Shown here piece by piece: positions 46,197-58,041 of a stretch of DNA of 64,000 nt (positions are counted from its first letter, which is position 1; every line of letters begins with the position of its first letter). The position numbers and the translations under genes were made by a program. Origin of the DNA: Symbiotaphrina buchneri (lineage: Eukaryota > Ascomycota > Symbiotaphrinales > Symbiotaphrinaceae); NCBI GenBank assembly GCA_001599915.1, contig BCIG01000019.1:372001-436000 (forward strand), given 5' to 3'. A model generated the notes under the pieces. The model saw nothing but the letters and a program-made list of their open reading frames with translations. It searched no databases and had not been told where the DNA came from.

Positions 46197-47329
46197 TCAC
46201 CTACGCGAATATCGGTCCTCACCACGGTCCTCAAAGCCACGAGAAGGGTACGGCTCGCGGGGTTCGGGCGCTGCAGAATCTGCTTCTCCATAGCCGGATT
46301 TGCCAGACCCTCCATAGTAGCCTCCACGACGATCATCTCCCCGGCCGCTATAACGGTCTTCACGCCCAGCAGAAGCATAACGGTCAACTCCACGGTCATC
46401 GCGAGGTTCCCTAGGCTCACGGGGCTCACGAGGCTCGCGAGGTTCACGAGGTTCCCTGTAATCGCGAGGTTCGCGGCGTCCATACCCGCGGTCATCATAT
46501 CTGGAAGACGAACCGCGATAGCTGTACGGATCATCACGGCCGCGGTAGCCGCCGCCACGGGAGCCACGGTCGTCGTATCTATCATAGCGGTCATAGCGGT
46601 CGTATCGTCCCGGACGTCCACCTCCACGACGCGGGGGCGGGCCGTCTACAGCTGTCAGTTCGCTTCTGATAAAACTAAGCAAGGCTTGCCTTACCTCTCT
46701 TTGGTGGTCCGAAGTATTTGCCTGGCGTAGGTGTTCTGGGACGCGCCCTCCTGGCTTTCTCGATACTGAGAGTCCTGCCTTCGAAGACTTCGCCTTGCAG
46801 CCCTTCCTTAGCTGCATCAGCTTGTTCGGCAGTAACCATCTTGACAAAGCCGAAGCCGCGAGATTCCCTTGTGTGAGGGTCAAGCATTATAGCGCACTTC
46901 TCGACCTCTCCGTATTTTTCGAAGAGACGAGCAACATCTTGCTCGGTGAGGCGAGGATGGATGCCGGTGACGAAAAGATTCGAACCGGGGTTGACAGCAC
47001 CGTCATCTCTCTGATCTCCGGACGGCCCTTCAGGTATGGGTCCTCTGGGAATATGTATTAGCTACGGTCGAAGTAACTGCACCTCAGAGCCAGGGAATGC
47101 TTGCCGTTGTTCATCGCGGCCAGAGGGTGAGGCACTCCTCATACGCGCATCACGGTCATCGTCAGCCCGACGAGGCGGAAGGGGTGAGGCACTACGGTCG
47201 CGGTCGTAGCGTGGTTCATCTGCGCAGACACGCTGTCAGCGTCACGTCTGCGAATTGACTCTTTACACATCTTCAGGATGTCCAACCTCCATAGTCACGG
47301 GCCTCGGTTTCGTAATCCATGTCTGCCAT
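46197..47329 (-). CDS. Transformer-2-like SR/RRM RNA-binding protein
   Basis: Four exons (47329-47287, 47219-47105, 47044-46695, 46645-46197) give 318 aa. One RRM occupies about residues 68-148: RNP2 is NLFVTGI and RNP1 is SRGFGFVKM. It is followed by the linker ARRARPRTPTPGKYFGPPKR, matching the Tra2 group. The C-terminus is Arg/Gly/Tyr/Glu-rich with RYDRYD repeats and a run of EPR triplets. The protein is expected in the nucleus, in splicing control. Two introns have unusual donors: intron 1 uses GTTGGA, and intron 2 appears to be a GC-AG intron (CG, then GCAAGC), the only choice I found that gives a sensible length and frame (DEQ to RGPIPEG). The total is exactly 319 codons. Confidence 0.9.
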
Positions 47330-48130
47330 TGTGGGTGGACAAATGGCGAAGTGAAGCTCGAGAGGTGAGGCTCGGCGGGTTGGAGCGGGCGAGAAAGACG
47401 AGCTGTATGTCCGCTTGCTGCAAGCGAATCCTCGTTGACAACCCCGGCTACTGCACAAGACAGAGAAGATACAGGTAGAGATGGATTGTAAATGAAGATG
47501 AGGTAGGCTCAGCGCTTGATGAGATAGAGATGGCGGGGACGCACGATTGTGATTGCCTTGGTGTGTTGGGGATGATGGAACTTCACAGGCAAGGTGTCGT
47601 CGCAAGAAGAAAGCACAAAGCAGGCAGAGGCAAGGGAAGCTTTCTCGCTTTAAGTCCGGAAGTGTTCACAGCATTCCAGTCAGGTACCTTACACATATAA
47701 TACCGCGGTAAGATACACTTTTGCAGGTGGAAAGGTACTTGGCCCTACCTTAGGTAGGTACGGTGTACTTCGTACATAACGTATGCGCAAAACACGACCG
47801 TACGTGAATCTCGAAGGCAAGATGGCAACAATGATAGGTTGGCACTTTAGAGTTATACCAACAAGCAAACATTTTTTTTGAAGGCCTTTCTTATTATGGA
47901 TCAATAGATGTATCTACGCTCGGGCGGCCTACCGAGTACCATATCAAGCACTTAGCACACTCGCAAGGTATCGCATCGAAGAATTGGCTTGATGCGCCTG
48001 GACGCCGCCGAGTAAAATGCGCCCATTGAATGAAACCTTTGCTCTTGAGTCTCGAGTCGAGCTGCGTGCGCCTGCAAAGAAACAATGCTCGAATAATGAT
48101 CAAATATCGAACTCAGAACGTTGACGTTAC
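47330..48130. other. Intergenic, no gene seen
   Basis: About 800 bases. GGTA/TACC motif copies occur at about 47680-47775. It contains the SR-protein promoter and the Nto1 3' end. A minus-strand frame at 47273-47605 overlaps the start of the SR gene in another frame and is not supported. Confidence 0.55.
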
Positions 48131-51100
48131 TCATCTGTATCCGCGCGATTTTCGCCGAAGTTTGCTCCTCTTGCTCCTAACATCAGCGGCTGTGGCGTGG
48201 ATTGATCCCGCGCTGACGTTGATGTGGCTGTCATTGCCCTTGTCCATCTCCTCATCAACTAGACCCTGGAGTTCCTCCTCATCGATCTCACTGAGTTCTT
48301 CGCTCATACCACGTACTACATCCCGTCCTGTCCAGCGCTCCTCATGGATGGTTGTGCCCACAGGGTCAAATGGCTCCATATACCAAGGTATGCCGCCTTG
48401 AGAGAAGGGTGCAAGCAGGTCGCCCTCCGAGCTCATCGGCGGAGTTGGTGGTGTACCATGTAGGATATCCGATTGAAGAGAGCGATTAGCGCCGTCGTTC
48501 AAAACAACCATATCCTCATTTGCAGTTAGTGAAGGGATTGATGTCTTCACGGTGCCATCTTCATGCGAGGTCATTTCCCTGTCGCCGTCAAAATCGGCAT
48601 CTCCGCCAACCTCGGACCCAGAATGCTGCAATTGATCAACTGCTTCACCACCGGATATAGCGTGCTCATCATCCTCTGCCACACCCATCGAAGGATCTCT
48701 TCCGATTCCTGGCCGACTGACCGTGTCATCCGTAGCATTCGAAAGACCCTCAACGGCAGATTCAGCCAGAGAAGCCCGCCTGGAACGCAGGCCAATATTC
48801 AACAAGGAGTCCAGGTCTCTCAACTCCTTCTCGTACGGTTTGCCGCCCAGGTCGGCTTCCTTTTTGCCAGCGTCCTCTAACATGCCTTGGATAGCTCTGA
48901 TTATCCGCTTTGCTAACTTCCGCTTTTCTTTTTGGGCCTGATCAAGAGGAACCATTTCCGGATCCCTGGGCTGGTTGTCACGGCTTTCCGTTGGTTCTGG
49001 AAGACCCACGGCAGAGCTGAAGACAGTCCCGACATCTGCGGAAAACGCGGCCACCGACGTATAAAATCTCTCTTCCAGCTTTGAGCGCAACTGCGTGAGC
49101 CCTTCGCGAAAAGCTCCTTTGCCGTCGAGGCTGTAATGCATTAGCAAGTAATGGATGAACGACGTCAACCGGCTCACCTTTCAGCTTTCAGCAAAATAGG
49201 CCAGAGAAGTTGATTGATAGGGAAATAGACGGTGTCCACCAGTCTTCGTAGCAGTTCGACGTCTTTCAGCTTCTCCCGTTCGCGTTTCTTGAGTTCGTCA
49301 GTCAATAATCGTAGCTTGTCCACATCCTGCAGCAACTGTTCCGCAAACCCAATTCGTCGCTCCAGCCTCGCTCGGCCAACAGCCCCCATGGCAGCAAAAT
49401 CTCTTCTAGTTATTTCCATGGAAGAGAATGTCTCCATCTGTAATTGAAGCCTCTTGAGGAGAGCTGCACCCCGCCTGGCTTCCCTTTTAAGCGTCCAGTA
49501 CTTGCATGCTTCAGCAGCGTATTCTTTGCGTTTCCTTATGGTAAAACGCTGCAAAGAGCTTTCTACGGAATTATATAGGGCTTGTGGAATAACTGGAGCG
49601 CCAGAGGGTAGTTTCCAGACTGGTTGTTGTGGCTGATTGCGTTTTCTTTTGTTGGCGCTCTGTGTGGGGTTGCTGCGCAAAGCGACCTCATCTAGACCGT
49701 CGTACGCTGCACTTTGCTGAGGGGGAGCAAGGGCCAGCGCCGACCTTTGACTGTCTGCCCAGATTCTTCCTCTCATGGTATGATGATAAAACTCTTGTGC
49801 CTCGAGGATAGCTCTGTCGGTGCCATTTTCCCTTCGCCACTCGGCGGGAACATGTTTGTCACAGTAGGCCTTGAGAACGCTGGCGTCGAGATTGGCCGGA
49901 CCCCCGTGCGTAGACTTCATCTTTAGAAATAACCGTGCCCTGCGCGCACAGGTTACGTGAAATGCGACGAAACAATTCTTGTTCCCACATTGTATGCAAG
50001 CACCCATCTTTTGCCTGCAAATGTAACATGCCTGGAATTGTCAATGAAAGGAAAGGACCCAGCGTTGGTGCAAGAGAACATACAAGCTTCCATCTCTGCT
50101 TCGGAACCTTTTCCACGTCAAGCACCGGTTCCATGAACGTCATATTGCCCAAGCTGACCTCAGGAATCCAGATGGCGCAAAGAAGGTGAGCCCATCTGGA
50201 GGTATTGGTCTGTTTGAACGCACCATCCATGTTCGGGCAGAAGATGCAAGTCTTACACGAGTAAGCACTCCGCAATAGATCGCCTCAGGGTTAAAGCCAA
50301 CTCACCGGAGTGCCGCGACCAAGCAACTGGCATTTACGACATAGCCACTGGCCTTCCGGAATGAAGGGAACCCCATAGCACTCTTGATGCACCGCAAGAT
50401 CACATCCATCGCAGAAAACAATGGCATTGGTGTTTTCACAGTCGCCATCGTCGCAAATGGCACACTTGCTATCCTGTTCCTCTCCAGCGCCGGGAGGTTC
50501 GCCACTTACAGCGGCTGCAGAACTTGATCTGGGTCTATGTGTTTGTGGCGGTTTTGGATTAGGTTTCGGTATGCCTGACAAGAATTAACACCATTGCTGA
50601 AGCAAGAAGCAAAGGACACTATACGTTTCTCCAATGCGTGCCATTCCTTCTCGATTTTCGTCATCGTGACCTCGAAAATTTCCCGCTTTATTGGCTCCAC
50701 CTCTTCTGTTCTTCGATGGGCGTTATATGCATCCAGCCATTTATCGTCTTGTTCATCCATGTCGTACTCCACTCTGCCCACACCTACCCCACCCAAGGCG
50801 GTGTTTGTATCCTTGTCGTTGGCGAAACCTGGACCAAGGTCAAGATCCTCTTCTATTGTACCTTCCGTCATACGAATCAACCTATTTTCCGGTCGAATGA
50901 ATATATCGCTTTCCTGATACCCTACACTGGCCATGGCGCGATCAACGTAAGCTACTTGACCGGTACCTTTCTGCTCGTACAAGGAAAACGGATCCGCCGG
51001 CCGAAATGAAGGTTTTGGCAATGTAAGGCGCTCTCGCGGATTTGGTCCAGGTGGTGGTATGAACTTGGGCTCTTGCGGCGTTATCAAGCCGTTGAGCAGA

Positions 51101-51738
51101 CTGCTCTGTCTTCGAGGGGGCCTGCCTGGCCGGCGCTTTGGGGGAGGCGTGTCAACGATCGCCAAAGAATCGGTCGGATCATTATCTTCGGGGATGGCAG
51201 CAGTTGGGCGCTCGTTCCCATCCGCACCAGACGAGCCTTCAGCATTACCTGAAACATTGTCCAGGGGTCCATTGGTGGTCGCCAGGTCCGTTTCAATCCC
51301 ATCAACTTCTTCGGCACTGAAAACGGTGAACTCTGCTGCGACGTCTAGGTCAGGATGGAACTCTTCCCAGCCGCGTTCCTCCCTCGGCTTGAAGCCGTCC
51401 CCTTGAACCACTGCAGCAGCCGCAGCAGCCGCAGAGCTATACCGAGGTCTCGTTGAAATTGTCTCTCGTCGAGGTCGTGAGTATATCGACGGGCTACCGC
51501 CGTTCAAGGCCTCGCCGCGATCGGCCCTCGCTCCCGAGCGGGAGCGGACAGAGCCTTCCTCGTCATCCACATCTACATATCTGCCGCCGCCGCCTGGACC
51601 CCCGGGGATATAACGCCTTTTCTTGGGCGATAGTGCGTCCCCGATGCCGTTGGCGCGTGTAGTCGGTAAGGAACGGCGAGGGGGACGGCCCCTGCCTCGC
51701 GGATCCGACGATCTTTTTGGGCTTTCCAGAGGCGCCAT
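48131..51738 (-). CDS. NTO1: PHD-finger protein Nto1 (BRPF/JADE family)
   Basis: Five exons (51738-50625, 50574-50306, 50251-50084, 50031-49178, 49130-48131) give 1134 aa. The N-terminus is basic and Pro/Arg-rich ([10 protein letters not shown]), then an EPL1-like segment with [20 protein letters not shown] near 255-275. PHD1 ([21 protein letters not shown] to GQWLCRKC, about 405-450) is followed by the zinc knuckle [13 protein letters not shown] and the extended PHD2 ([13 protein letters not shown] to [14 protein letters not shown] and [11 protein letters not shown]). This PHD-knuckle-ePHD module is the family signature. A helical region and an acidic C-terminus follow. Nto1 is a subunit of the NuA3 H3K14 acetyltransferase. 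I see no bromodomain or PWWP. Total is exactly 1135 codons. Confidence 0.95.
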
Positions 51739-52301
51739 TATAGTGGAAACCTCCTCTGGGAATTGACGGGCACGCGGGGACTGGCTTACAGCAAGAGGCG
51801 CTGCCCCGTCAAGGATGAAGAGCAGTCCGCCAAGCTAAGTTCATGGCTGGACTTCCTGCATGAGATCGAATTTGCAGAGAGCGCTTGCTGGTTCAGTCTC
51901 TGAGCGACGGCTGTAGTCGAATAATGTACGTAGTATGATGTTACCGGAGGTGTTGTCGGCGCGTCTTTTGATGACAGTCGAAGTAAACGACCGCAGTTGC
52001 TAGGAAAGGAGTATGGCAGTACCTTAGGTAAAGTCAGGCACTTACCGCGTCCGAGCTAGGTATGTACCTACCTTAAGGTACCTTAGCGGAACAATGGTAA
52101 GGTAGTGGGTAAGGTAGCTTCCGCAGCAGTACCTTAGTCACCTACAGGCCTATCGCTATCATCATGTGCGAACCTTAACAAGGCATGCACTCGGTCCGAA
52201 CCTCCTCCACGATACCAGCTTCACCTGCGTTTTGCCCCTTTTCTTGTACAGTACGGCGCATATATCATTGGCGGCAGGGATGCGCAGCATCGCCTGCGAG
52301 C
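51739..52301. promoter_or_regulatory. Divergent promoter region of NTO1 and the cystinosin gene
   Basis: About 560 bases between divergent starts, with a cluster of TACCTTAGG, GGTACCTTA and GGTAAGGTAG words at about 52018-52140. No supported frame. Confidence 0.6.
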
Positions 52302-53399
52302 ATGGTTGATGCCATCGAGATCATCTCAGGGTAAGCTCTATTAGCTTTTCTATTCTATGCATTGATGCTGCGCATACTCTCAAGTTGTGGGGAAGATCAT
52401 TCTTTCTAATGAACCTGTTGCTCGCGTTCCAGGTCATTGGGCTGGGTCTAGTAGGTGCTTGCCTATCCTTTGACGTCGTTTCTCTCGTCTGATCCTCCAA
52501 AACCAAAGCGTCCTCTGCTGGTCTCTCTCATTCTATCCGCAACCCATCCTGAACTTCCGGCGAAAGTCCACTGCCGGTCTAGCCATTGACTTTCCCACGG
52601 CCAATGTCGTGGGCTTCGTGTCATATACCATTAGCACCAGTGCCTTCCTTTACTCGCCATTGATCCGTGCCCAATATGCCTACCGCAATCCAGCCTCACC
52701 CACACCGACTGTCCGGTTTAATGACCTGGCATTTGCTGCCCATGCCGCGCTCCTCTGCATCCTGACGTATAGCCAGTTCTGGGCACGCTTATGGGCTTTC
52801 CGCGTGCCGAGACGCCAGAAGGTTAGCAAGCCTGTATTGGGAATCATTATGGGCTGTATCCTCGGCGTTCTTTCCCTTGTGGTCATTGTCGAAGTCCGAG
52901 GGAGAGACGGTGGTAGGAACCCGGAAGCATGGGCCTGGATTGATGTGGTTCGATCTCTCGTTGGAAGGCAATGGCAAGCAGACCTGACGACGGTGTAGGT
53001 ATATGCCTTCAGTTATGTGAAGCTTGTCGTCACCGTCACCAAGTACATACCTCAGGCTTGGCTGAATTACAAGCGCAAGTCCACAATCGGTCAGTGAGCG
53101 GCTAGCAGTCCTCTAATATCTACCTTTCCCCTAACGCTCTGGCCATAGGCTGGAGTATCCATCAGATACAGTTAGATTTCTGGGGCGGTGTCCTCTCACT
53201 CCTCCAGCTGTTCCTGGACGCCTCAGTGCAGAATGACTGGTCTGGAGTCACGGGTAACCCGGTCAAATTTGGCTTGGGAAATGTCAGCATCATCTTTGAT
53301 ATCCTCTTCATGTTGCAGCATTATTGGTTGTATCCTGGGTCAAAAGAGGAGCTAGCAGACGCAAGAGAAGAGAGTCCCCTGCTCAACGCACCCGAGTAG
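52302..53399 (+). CDS. ERS1: Cystinosin homologue, vacuolar cystine/H+ transporter (PQ-loop)
   Basis: Five exons (52302-52330, 52433-52450, 52509-52947, 52999-53089, 53149-53399) give 275 aa. Two PQ-loop motifs are clear: [20 protein letters not shown] near residues 23-42 and [20 protein letters not shown] near 175-194. About seven hydrophobic segments are visible, as in cystinosin. A C-terminal ESPLLN resembles an acidic di-leucine sorting signal to the vacuole. The protein should export cystine from the vacuole lumen with protons. Exon 2 is only 18 bases. Intron 3 (51 bases) contains an in-frame stop if unspliced; its removal joins WIDVV to YAFSYVKL. Sum is exactly 276 codons. Confidence 0.93.
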
Positions 53400-53683
53400 A
53401 CGCCGGGGGACCAACCAGGCTAAGAAGACGTCGGTATGGTCGCAATGTAATCATGTCCATGAGCGCAGTTTATCTCAAGCGGGGTGAGACAAGCCCAATG
53501 ACGTATCGCAGAAGATTAGCTAGCAATTGTTCTATGTCTATGTGCCTGACACGATCTGCTAGCACGACGATGACCGTGCCATGGCTGGAAAATCATCTAT
53601 GGATGGAGTGAGGAATACCCCTGAATGCAGAAACAGAGCCACATCGCCATGCTGAAGAAAAGACGAAATGATATTTCAGTGTC

Positions 53684-56001
53684 CTACGTCGCCGAGCTTC
53701 GCGCTCCCATAGTACTTATGGGCAGCCATGACTTCCCCGGTGGTGGGAGCTTTGGCCTGCCGAAGTTCTCGTCTATGTCCAAAATCAGTTTGAGCGCGTT
53801 TCGACTGCGCAGATATGGCAGAGGAGCTTTCGCTTCAGTGAGTCCTAGGCCCGGTTCACCCCGGCCAATGGAGCCAGGAGTTTCGGCGGCTCCGGAGCCC
53901 ATGGGAAGCAGAGTCTGAAGCACTTCATAGGCTGCCAAAGTGAACCCAAACTGCGGCGAGGACCGCATTATACGGGCAGGCCCTCCTTTGAAGAATGCTC
54001 TGAACCCTTCCTCTTGCCAAACCGTTGTCGCACAATGCCGGAGGTTGAGATACTTGGTTTCGCCCTTGCGGGCCTCCACCTGCAGTCTCGTCTTGATGAC
54101 ATCGCAGGGCGTGGTCAGATAGGCTGCGGGCATACCAGCGATGGCACCAGCTGTCAGAAGCTGCAGTACCCCGAGCTTCTTGGTTTGACTCTCTCCGAAG
54201 AAGTCACGTTTGAGATGATTATAAGCAGGGAAGTAGATAGCGGAAAAGGGGACTAGATGGAAGAATCAGAGACAGATCTCGAAAGCAGGTTGGAGGGGGC
54301 GGAGGCAATTGTGGCTCACCATCCCGCAGCAAACAAGCTGTGGCCCCCTTGTAAAGTCCCACAAGCCCGAGATTCTTCACGATCCACATCGCTGAACGCT
54401 TTGGCACGCCCTCGACATTTTTGGCTACCTCCCCTTGAACTTGCAGTCTGATCTTTACGATCTCTAGGGGATTGGTGAAGACCTGCGATCATCAGACCAG
54501 CATATTGATGAGGAGGATCAGATACGTACAACTTGGCAAGCACCTGCGGAACCCCCAGCTAAAATTTCGTATGGCCACCAGATCTTGTTTGTCTTGTGAT
54601 CCGTAAATCGCTCCCGGACCAAGTCGTTGACTGTGAGCTTGATGGCCTTCTCCGGGGCCACGCCAATCAGCTGAGGTAGTACACCAGAGTACAAGCCCAA
54701 GAAGCCCTCATTCCGAATGACTTTGCGGAAACAATCGATGGAGTTGTTATATAACCTTTCTCCTACCCGCTGGTTACGCTGATTCTGCATACGTGTCTTG
54801 ACGAGATCGATGGGATAGACCATGAAAGCTCCAAAGGCACCAGCAACACTTCCCAAGGCAAAATGGTGGACCGATTCAAGCACCTTGTGCAGGATGTCCT
54901 TGGTGGTCGTCGATGCCCTGCCCATAGCTTCAGCCGCCGCTGAAGAAGGCACGCCTGTACCGAGGTCGTAGACGTTACGCCACGACGAGTCCAGCACCTT
55001 GGAAAAGTCTCCCAAAGCCAGGCGTCCAGACGGTTGGTCGAAGCCAGCGAAATGAAACAAGATGTCCGCTTCCATGGGCGTGAAGAGGGAGAACCGGGTG
55101 ACCCGAGCAGCTTCATTCAAAAAGTCTGTTCGCGTGATTTTTCCATCACCACTCTTGGAGGTCGCATTGCGAATGACGAGCTCCACCAGGTCCATCTCTC
55201 GAATGACGTTCTGGAACGCTCGAACGTTTGCGTAAGAAATCTTGCTACCAGTGGAGATATTGCAGAGGGTATGCAAATTCTCCAATAAGTGGTCGGAAAG
55301 CTTGTGACGGGCAGTTTCCAGAATGATGCGCTGGAAGTCCTCGGGTTCTATGTACCCGTCACCATCTTTGTCAAAATAGTGGAAGGCTTGCCGTATCCTC
55401 TCCCCTTGTAATCCGCGCAACATCTGGGAAAATTGAGGATATGTCATGTCATGTCGCCTCTTTTTCCCTCCAACGTATAGAGCGATCCATTCCGAGTTCC
55501 AATCAAATGGTATGCTGTCGGCGCCCTTGTTCTGGTTGTAAAATCGCTGGAAGTCGTCGTACTTGACGGATCCTTTCCCCTCGACGTCGAAGAGGCGGAA
55601 GGCAATCTCATACTCGGCATCTGGTTTGGCGAGGATGTTCTCGAATAGGCCCCAATCCTGAAGATTGATCTTACCCACCTTCCGTCTGTCGGCAACCTGG
55701 AACAGGATGGCGTACTGTTCGCGGCGAATCTTGTGCTGAGAGTTCGGGCAGCGTCAGCCAACCGTCTCCCGGGCCGACGGGGACGAGAAAGGGGAACAAA
55801 AGGGGGGATGCAATTGCCTACATAGTCTTCGTTCTTGGGAGCAATTGCATCCACGAAATCTTCTTCTGTCATGTACGGCTCACCGTCTTCTGCATCCTTG
55901 CGCGCATGTCTGTTGAAGTTGGCTCGTGCCTGGGCCGACAATTGTGGTTCCACCGTGGTCCCTATCAAGGACTCCTTGACAGCTTCTGCGACGGCGGCCA
56001 T
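53684..56001 (-). CDS. AGC1: Mitochondrial aspartate/glutamate carrier with EF-hands (Aralar/Agc1-like)
   Basis: Four exons (56001-55822, 55735-54530, 54482-54320, 54252-53684) give 705 aa. The N-terminal half holds EF-hand-type repeats, the clearest being [14 protein letters not shown] near 190, with others at [14 protein letters not shown] and [13 protein letters not shown]. The C-terminal half has three mitochondrial carrier repeats, with signatures [20 protein letters not shown] and [10 protein letters not shown]. This layout matches calcium-regulated AGC carriers of the malate-aspartate shuttle in the inner membrane, with EF-hands facing the intermembrane space. The yeast Agc1 N-terminus lacks EF-hands of this kind, so this is closer to animal Aralar/citrin. 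A carboxy-terminal tail follows the last repeat. Total is exactly 706 codons. Confidence 0.96.
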
Positions 56002-57729
56002 TGCTGTTGATGAGAGTGGTCTCTAAGCTTCCAATCTCGTGCCTGGTTGCAGGTCACATGGAAAGATAGCATCCGCAACGGTTGACGTCTCTGTTGGGAG
56101 GTCCGACCTGTGGAGAGACACGCAGTCTGTCTCGCGGCCGATTGTGGAGTGCGCTTGTTGCTTGCCTAAGGTAAGGTAGGGCCGAAATCGACGGGAGAAA
56201 TTGGCGCTTTTTTTTCTGGATCGCTAAAATCGGAGGCGGCCCCTGCGCTTCCAGCTCGTCCTGGCACCGAAGGGACCCGAGCGTTCACGACAAGCAGACG
56301 GACAACACGAGGGAGTACGACTACGGTATTCGTTCACAATATGGAATGATAATGATGGCGATGATGACTCCCCGAAGTAATAATACTAATAATGGTTAAA
56401 ACAAGACAACAAATGTAGCAACAGCACGATCTCGTCTTCGTCTCTCCCTCACCAAATACTGGAATATTATTGAAAGTAAGGTACTCGAGTACTTTCCACA
56501 ATCTGTTGCTGAAGGAAAGGGACCGGGAGCGCGCGATATCAGGGGTCTCTCGGGGTATAGTTACGCCTAAATTACCCGGCCGGCGGCCGGCGACTTGCCC
56601 GATAAATCCAATTAACAGGTCCGAGTAAGGTAGGTAAGATGAACAAGCCAAGGGACGAATAAGAGTACCTCATACACAGCAGATTACGGTAGGAGCTCAA
56701 AGTACCTCACACCTGCACAGAAGTCTCGCATCGGCCTTGTCCGACAGGAATCCAGCACCTAAGGTAGCGTACTCGAGTATGTAAGGTATGTTACGGAGTA
56801 AGGTACCTACGGTACCTTAGGCAGCACTTGGAAGGTAAGGTACTCGGCGTGTCGGACCTATGGTTATAAACTCCTTCACCTCAAAAGACTTGATTGAGCT
56901 TCCAGACGAGCAGGTCGGCTTGAGAATTGAGCTTCGAGCTTCTATCCATCTCGCCTTGTCACCTTTCTTTCCTCCTCCCGAGGCAAAGAAAAGTTTCTAG
57001 AAAGGAGTAATGAATGACTTTCTCTGTGGGCTAGTTTGCACCCATCCCGTCATGCAAGAAAGGCGCCTAGAACAGCAATCTTCGGTTGGCTTGGACGGGA
57101 TCGCCGCTCCGTCTTTTCGCAAACTCCACAAAATGCGGCCGCTGACAACGTGCTGTGCTTCTCTGCTCCCGTGCGTAAGGTACCTTCAAGGTGGTTAGGG
57201 TAAAAGGGTAAGGGAGGTATGCAACAAGGACACACGGATTTTGATCGATCATTGGCACACCAGGGGGTCCATGGCGTGCATGCATGCAAGCCACAACACC
57301 TCGGCGGCTACAGCTCGCACTCCTTCCTCCGCGATTCCCTCACACGTCCCTCCAGCGCTTATGATAAATACCCACGGCCCCCGCCCTCCACCCCCTTGGG
57401 CGCTTTCTGTTTCTTGTTGTTCTTTTTCTGGGTCGTCGTAGGTTTTGATAACCTCCAGATCCATTGCGTCTTCAAACTTCTCGCGTTTTATCCCTTTGCA
57501 CCTTTTTCGCGATTGGCTGGTCCAATCTGTTGCGCGTCATATCTCTTTGTTGCTTTACTCGCCGGCAGCAACCATATTAAATTCGCTCTGAACCCCCCTT
57601 CGCACATTTTCCTTCCTCGTCGGCCGAGTAACGTACTCCGCTGCACCCCGTACTGCTCCTTACAGAGCAATATCCACTGGTCGACCAACGTCAAGGTCTG
57701 GAATCACTTTCCACCGGTCCATCATCAAC
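56002..57729. other. Gene-free stretch with GGTA/TACC motifs
   Basis: About 1.7 kb between divergent starts. Motif copies are dense at 56165-56180, 56455-56490 and 56625-56850. From about 57200 the + strand is pyrimidine-rich and leader-like for the small gene at 57730. Overlapping frames at 57219-57872 have no domain and conflict with that gene. Confidence 0.5.
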
Positions 57730-58041
57730 ATGATGCCCGCAAAGGTTGCGCGTGCTGCCAGGCCCAAGCTCAGCCTCAGCATCCAAGCCGCGACCCAACC
57801 GACGCAGCGAGTTGCAACTCCCGTCAGCCCGTCACCCCTCACACCTACGTCTCGCAACACACGAGCCAATAAGCGGGGTATCAGCACCATCCAGCATCCG
57901 ACTTATGCCTACGCTCAGAATGCCGGTACCAAGAGCATCTTGAGGCGACGAGATTCAGGCGACTCATCACGGTCGTCTCCGGAGCGCAGGATCCAGTTTA
58001 ACGACCAGCCAGAGGTCCATTGCATCACCCCGCTCTCGTAG
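57730..58041 (+). CDS. Small disordered protein with possible PP1-docking motifs
   Basis: A single exon of 103 codons, rich in Ser, Thr, Pro and Arg. It has proline-directed sites (TPVSPSP, LTPTS, SSPERR) and a central PTYAYAQ. Near the C-terminus, KSILRRR at 68-74 is followed by ERRIQF at 85-90. SIL[KR] and [RK][VI]xF are the two classic docking motifs for protein phosphatase 1, and their order here (SILK before RVxF) is that of inhibitor-2-type regulators. I do not recognise the family. Function is inferred only from these short motifs, which can occur by chance. Two ATG codons in tandem begin the frame. A stable basic, Ser/Pro-rich composition supports a real gene. Confidence 0.62.
   Translation: MMPAKVARAARPKLSLSIQAATQPTQRVATPVSPSPLTPTSRNTRANKRGISTIQHPTYAYAQNAGTKSILRRRDSGDSSRSSPERRIQFNDQPEVHCITPLS

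Noticed and set aside
46182-46730. + strand frame antisense to the SR protein
   Set aside because: Explained by the low-complexity Arg/Gly/Tyr coding repeats on the other strand.
57219-57872. 217-codon + strand frame
   Set aside because: No domain, His/Ser/Pro-rich throughout, and overlaps the better-supported 103-codon gene in another frame.
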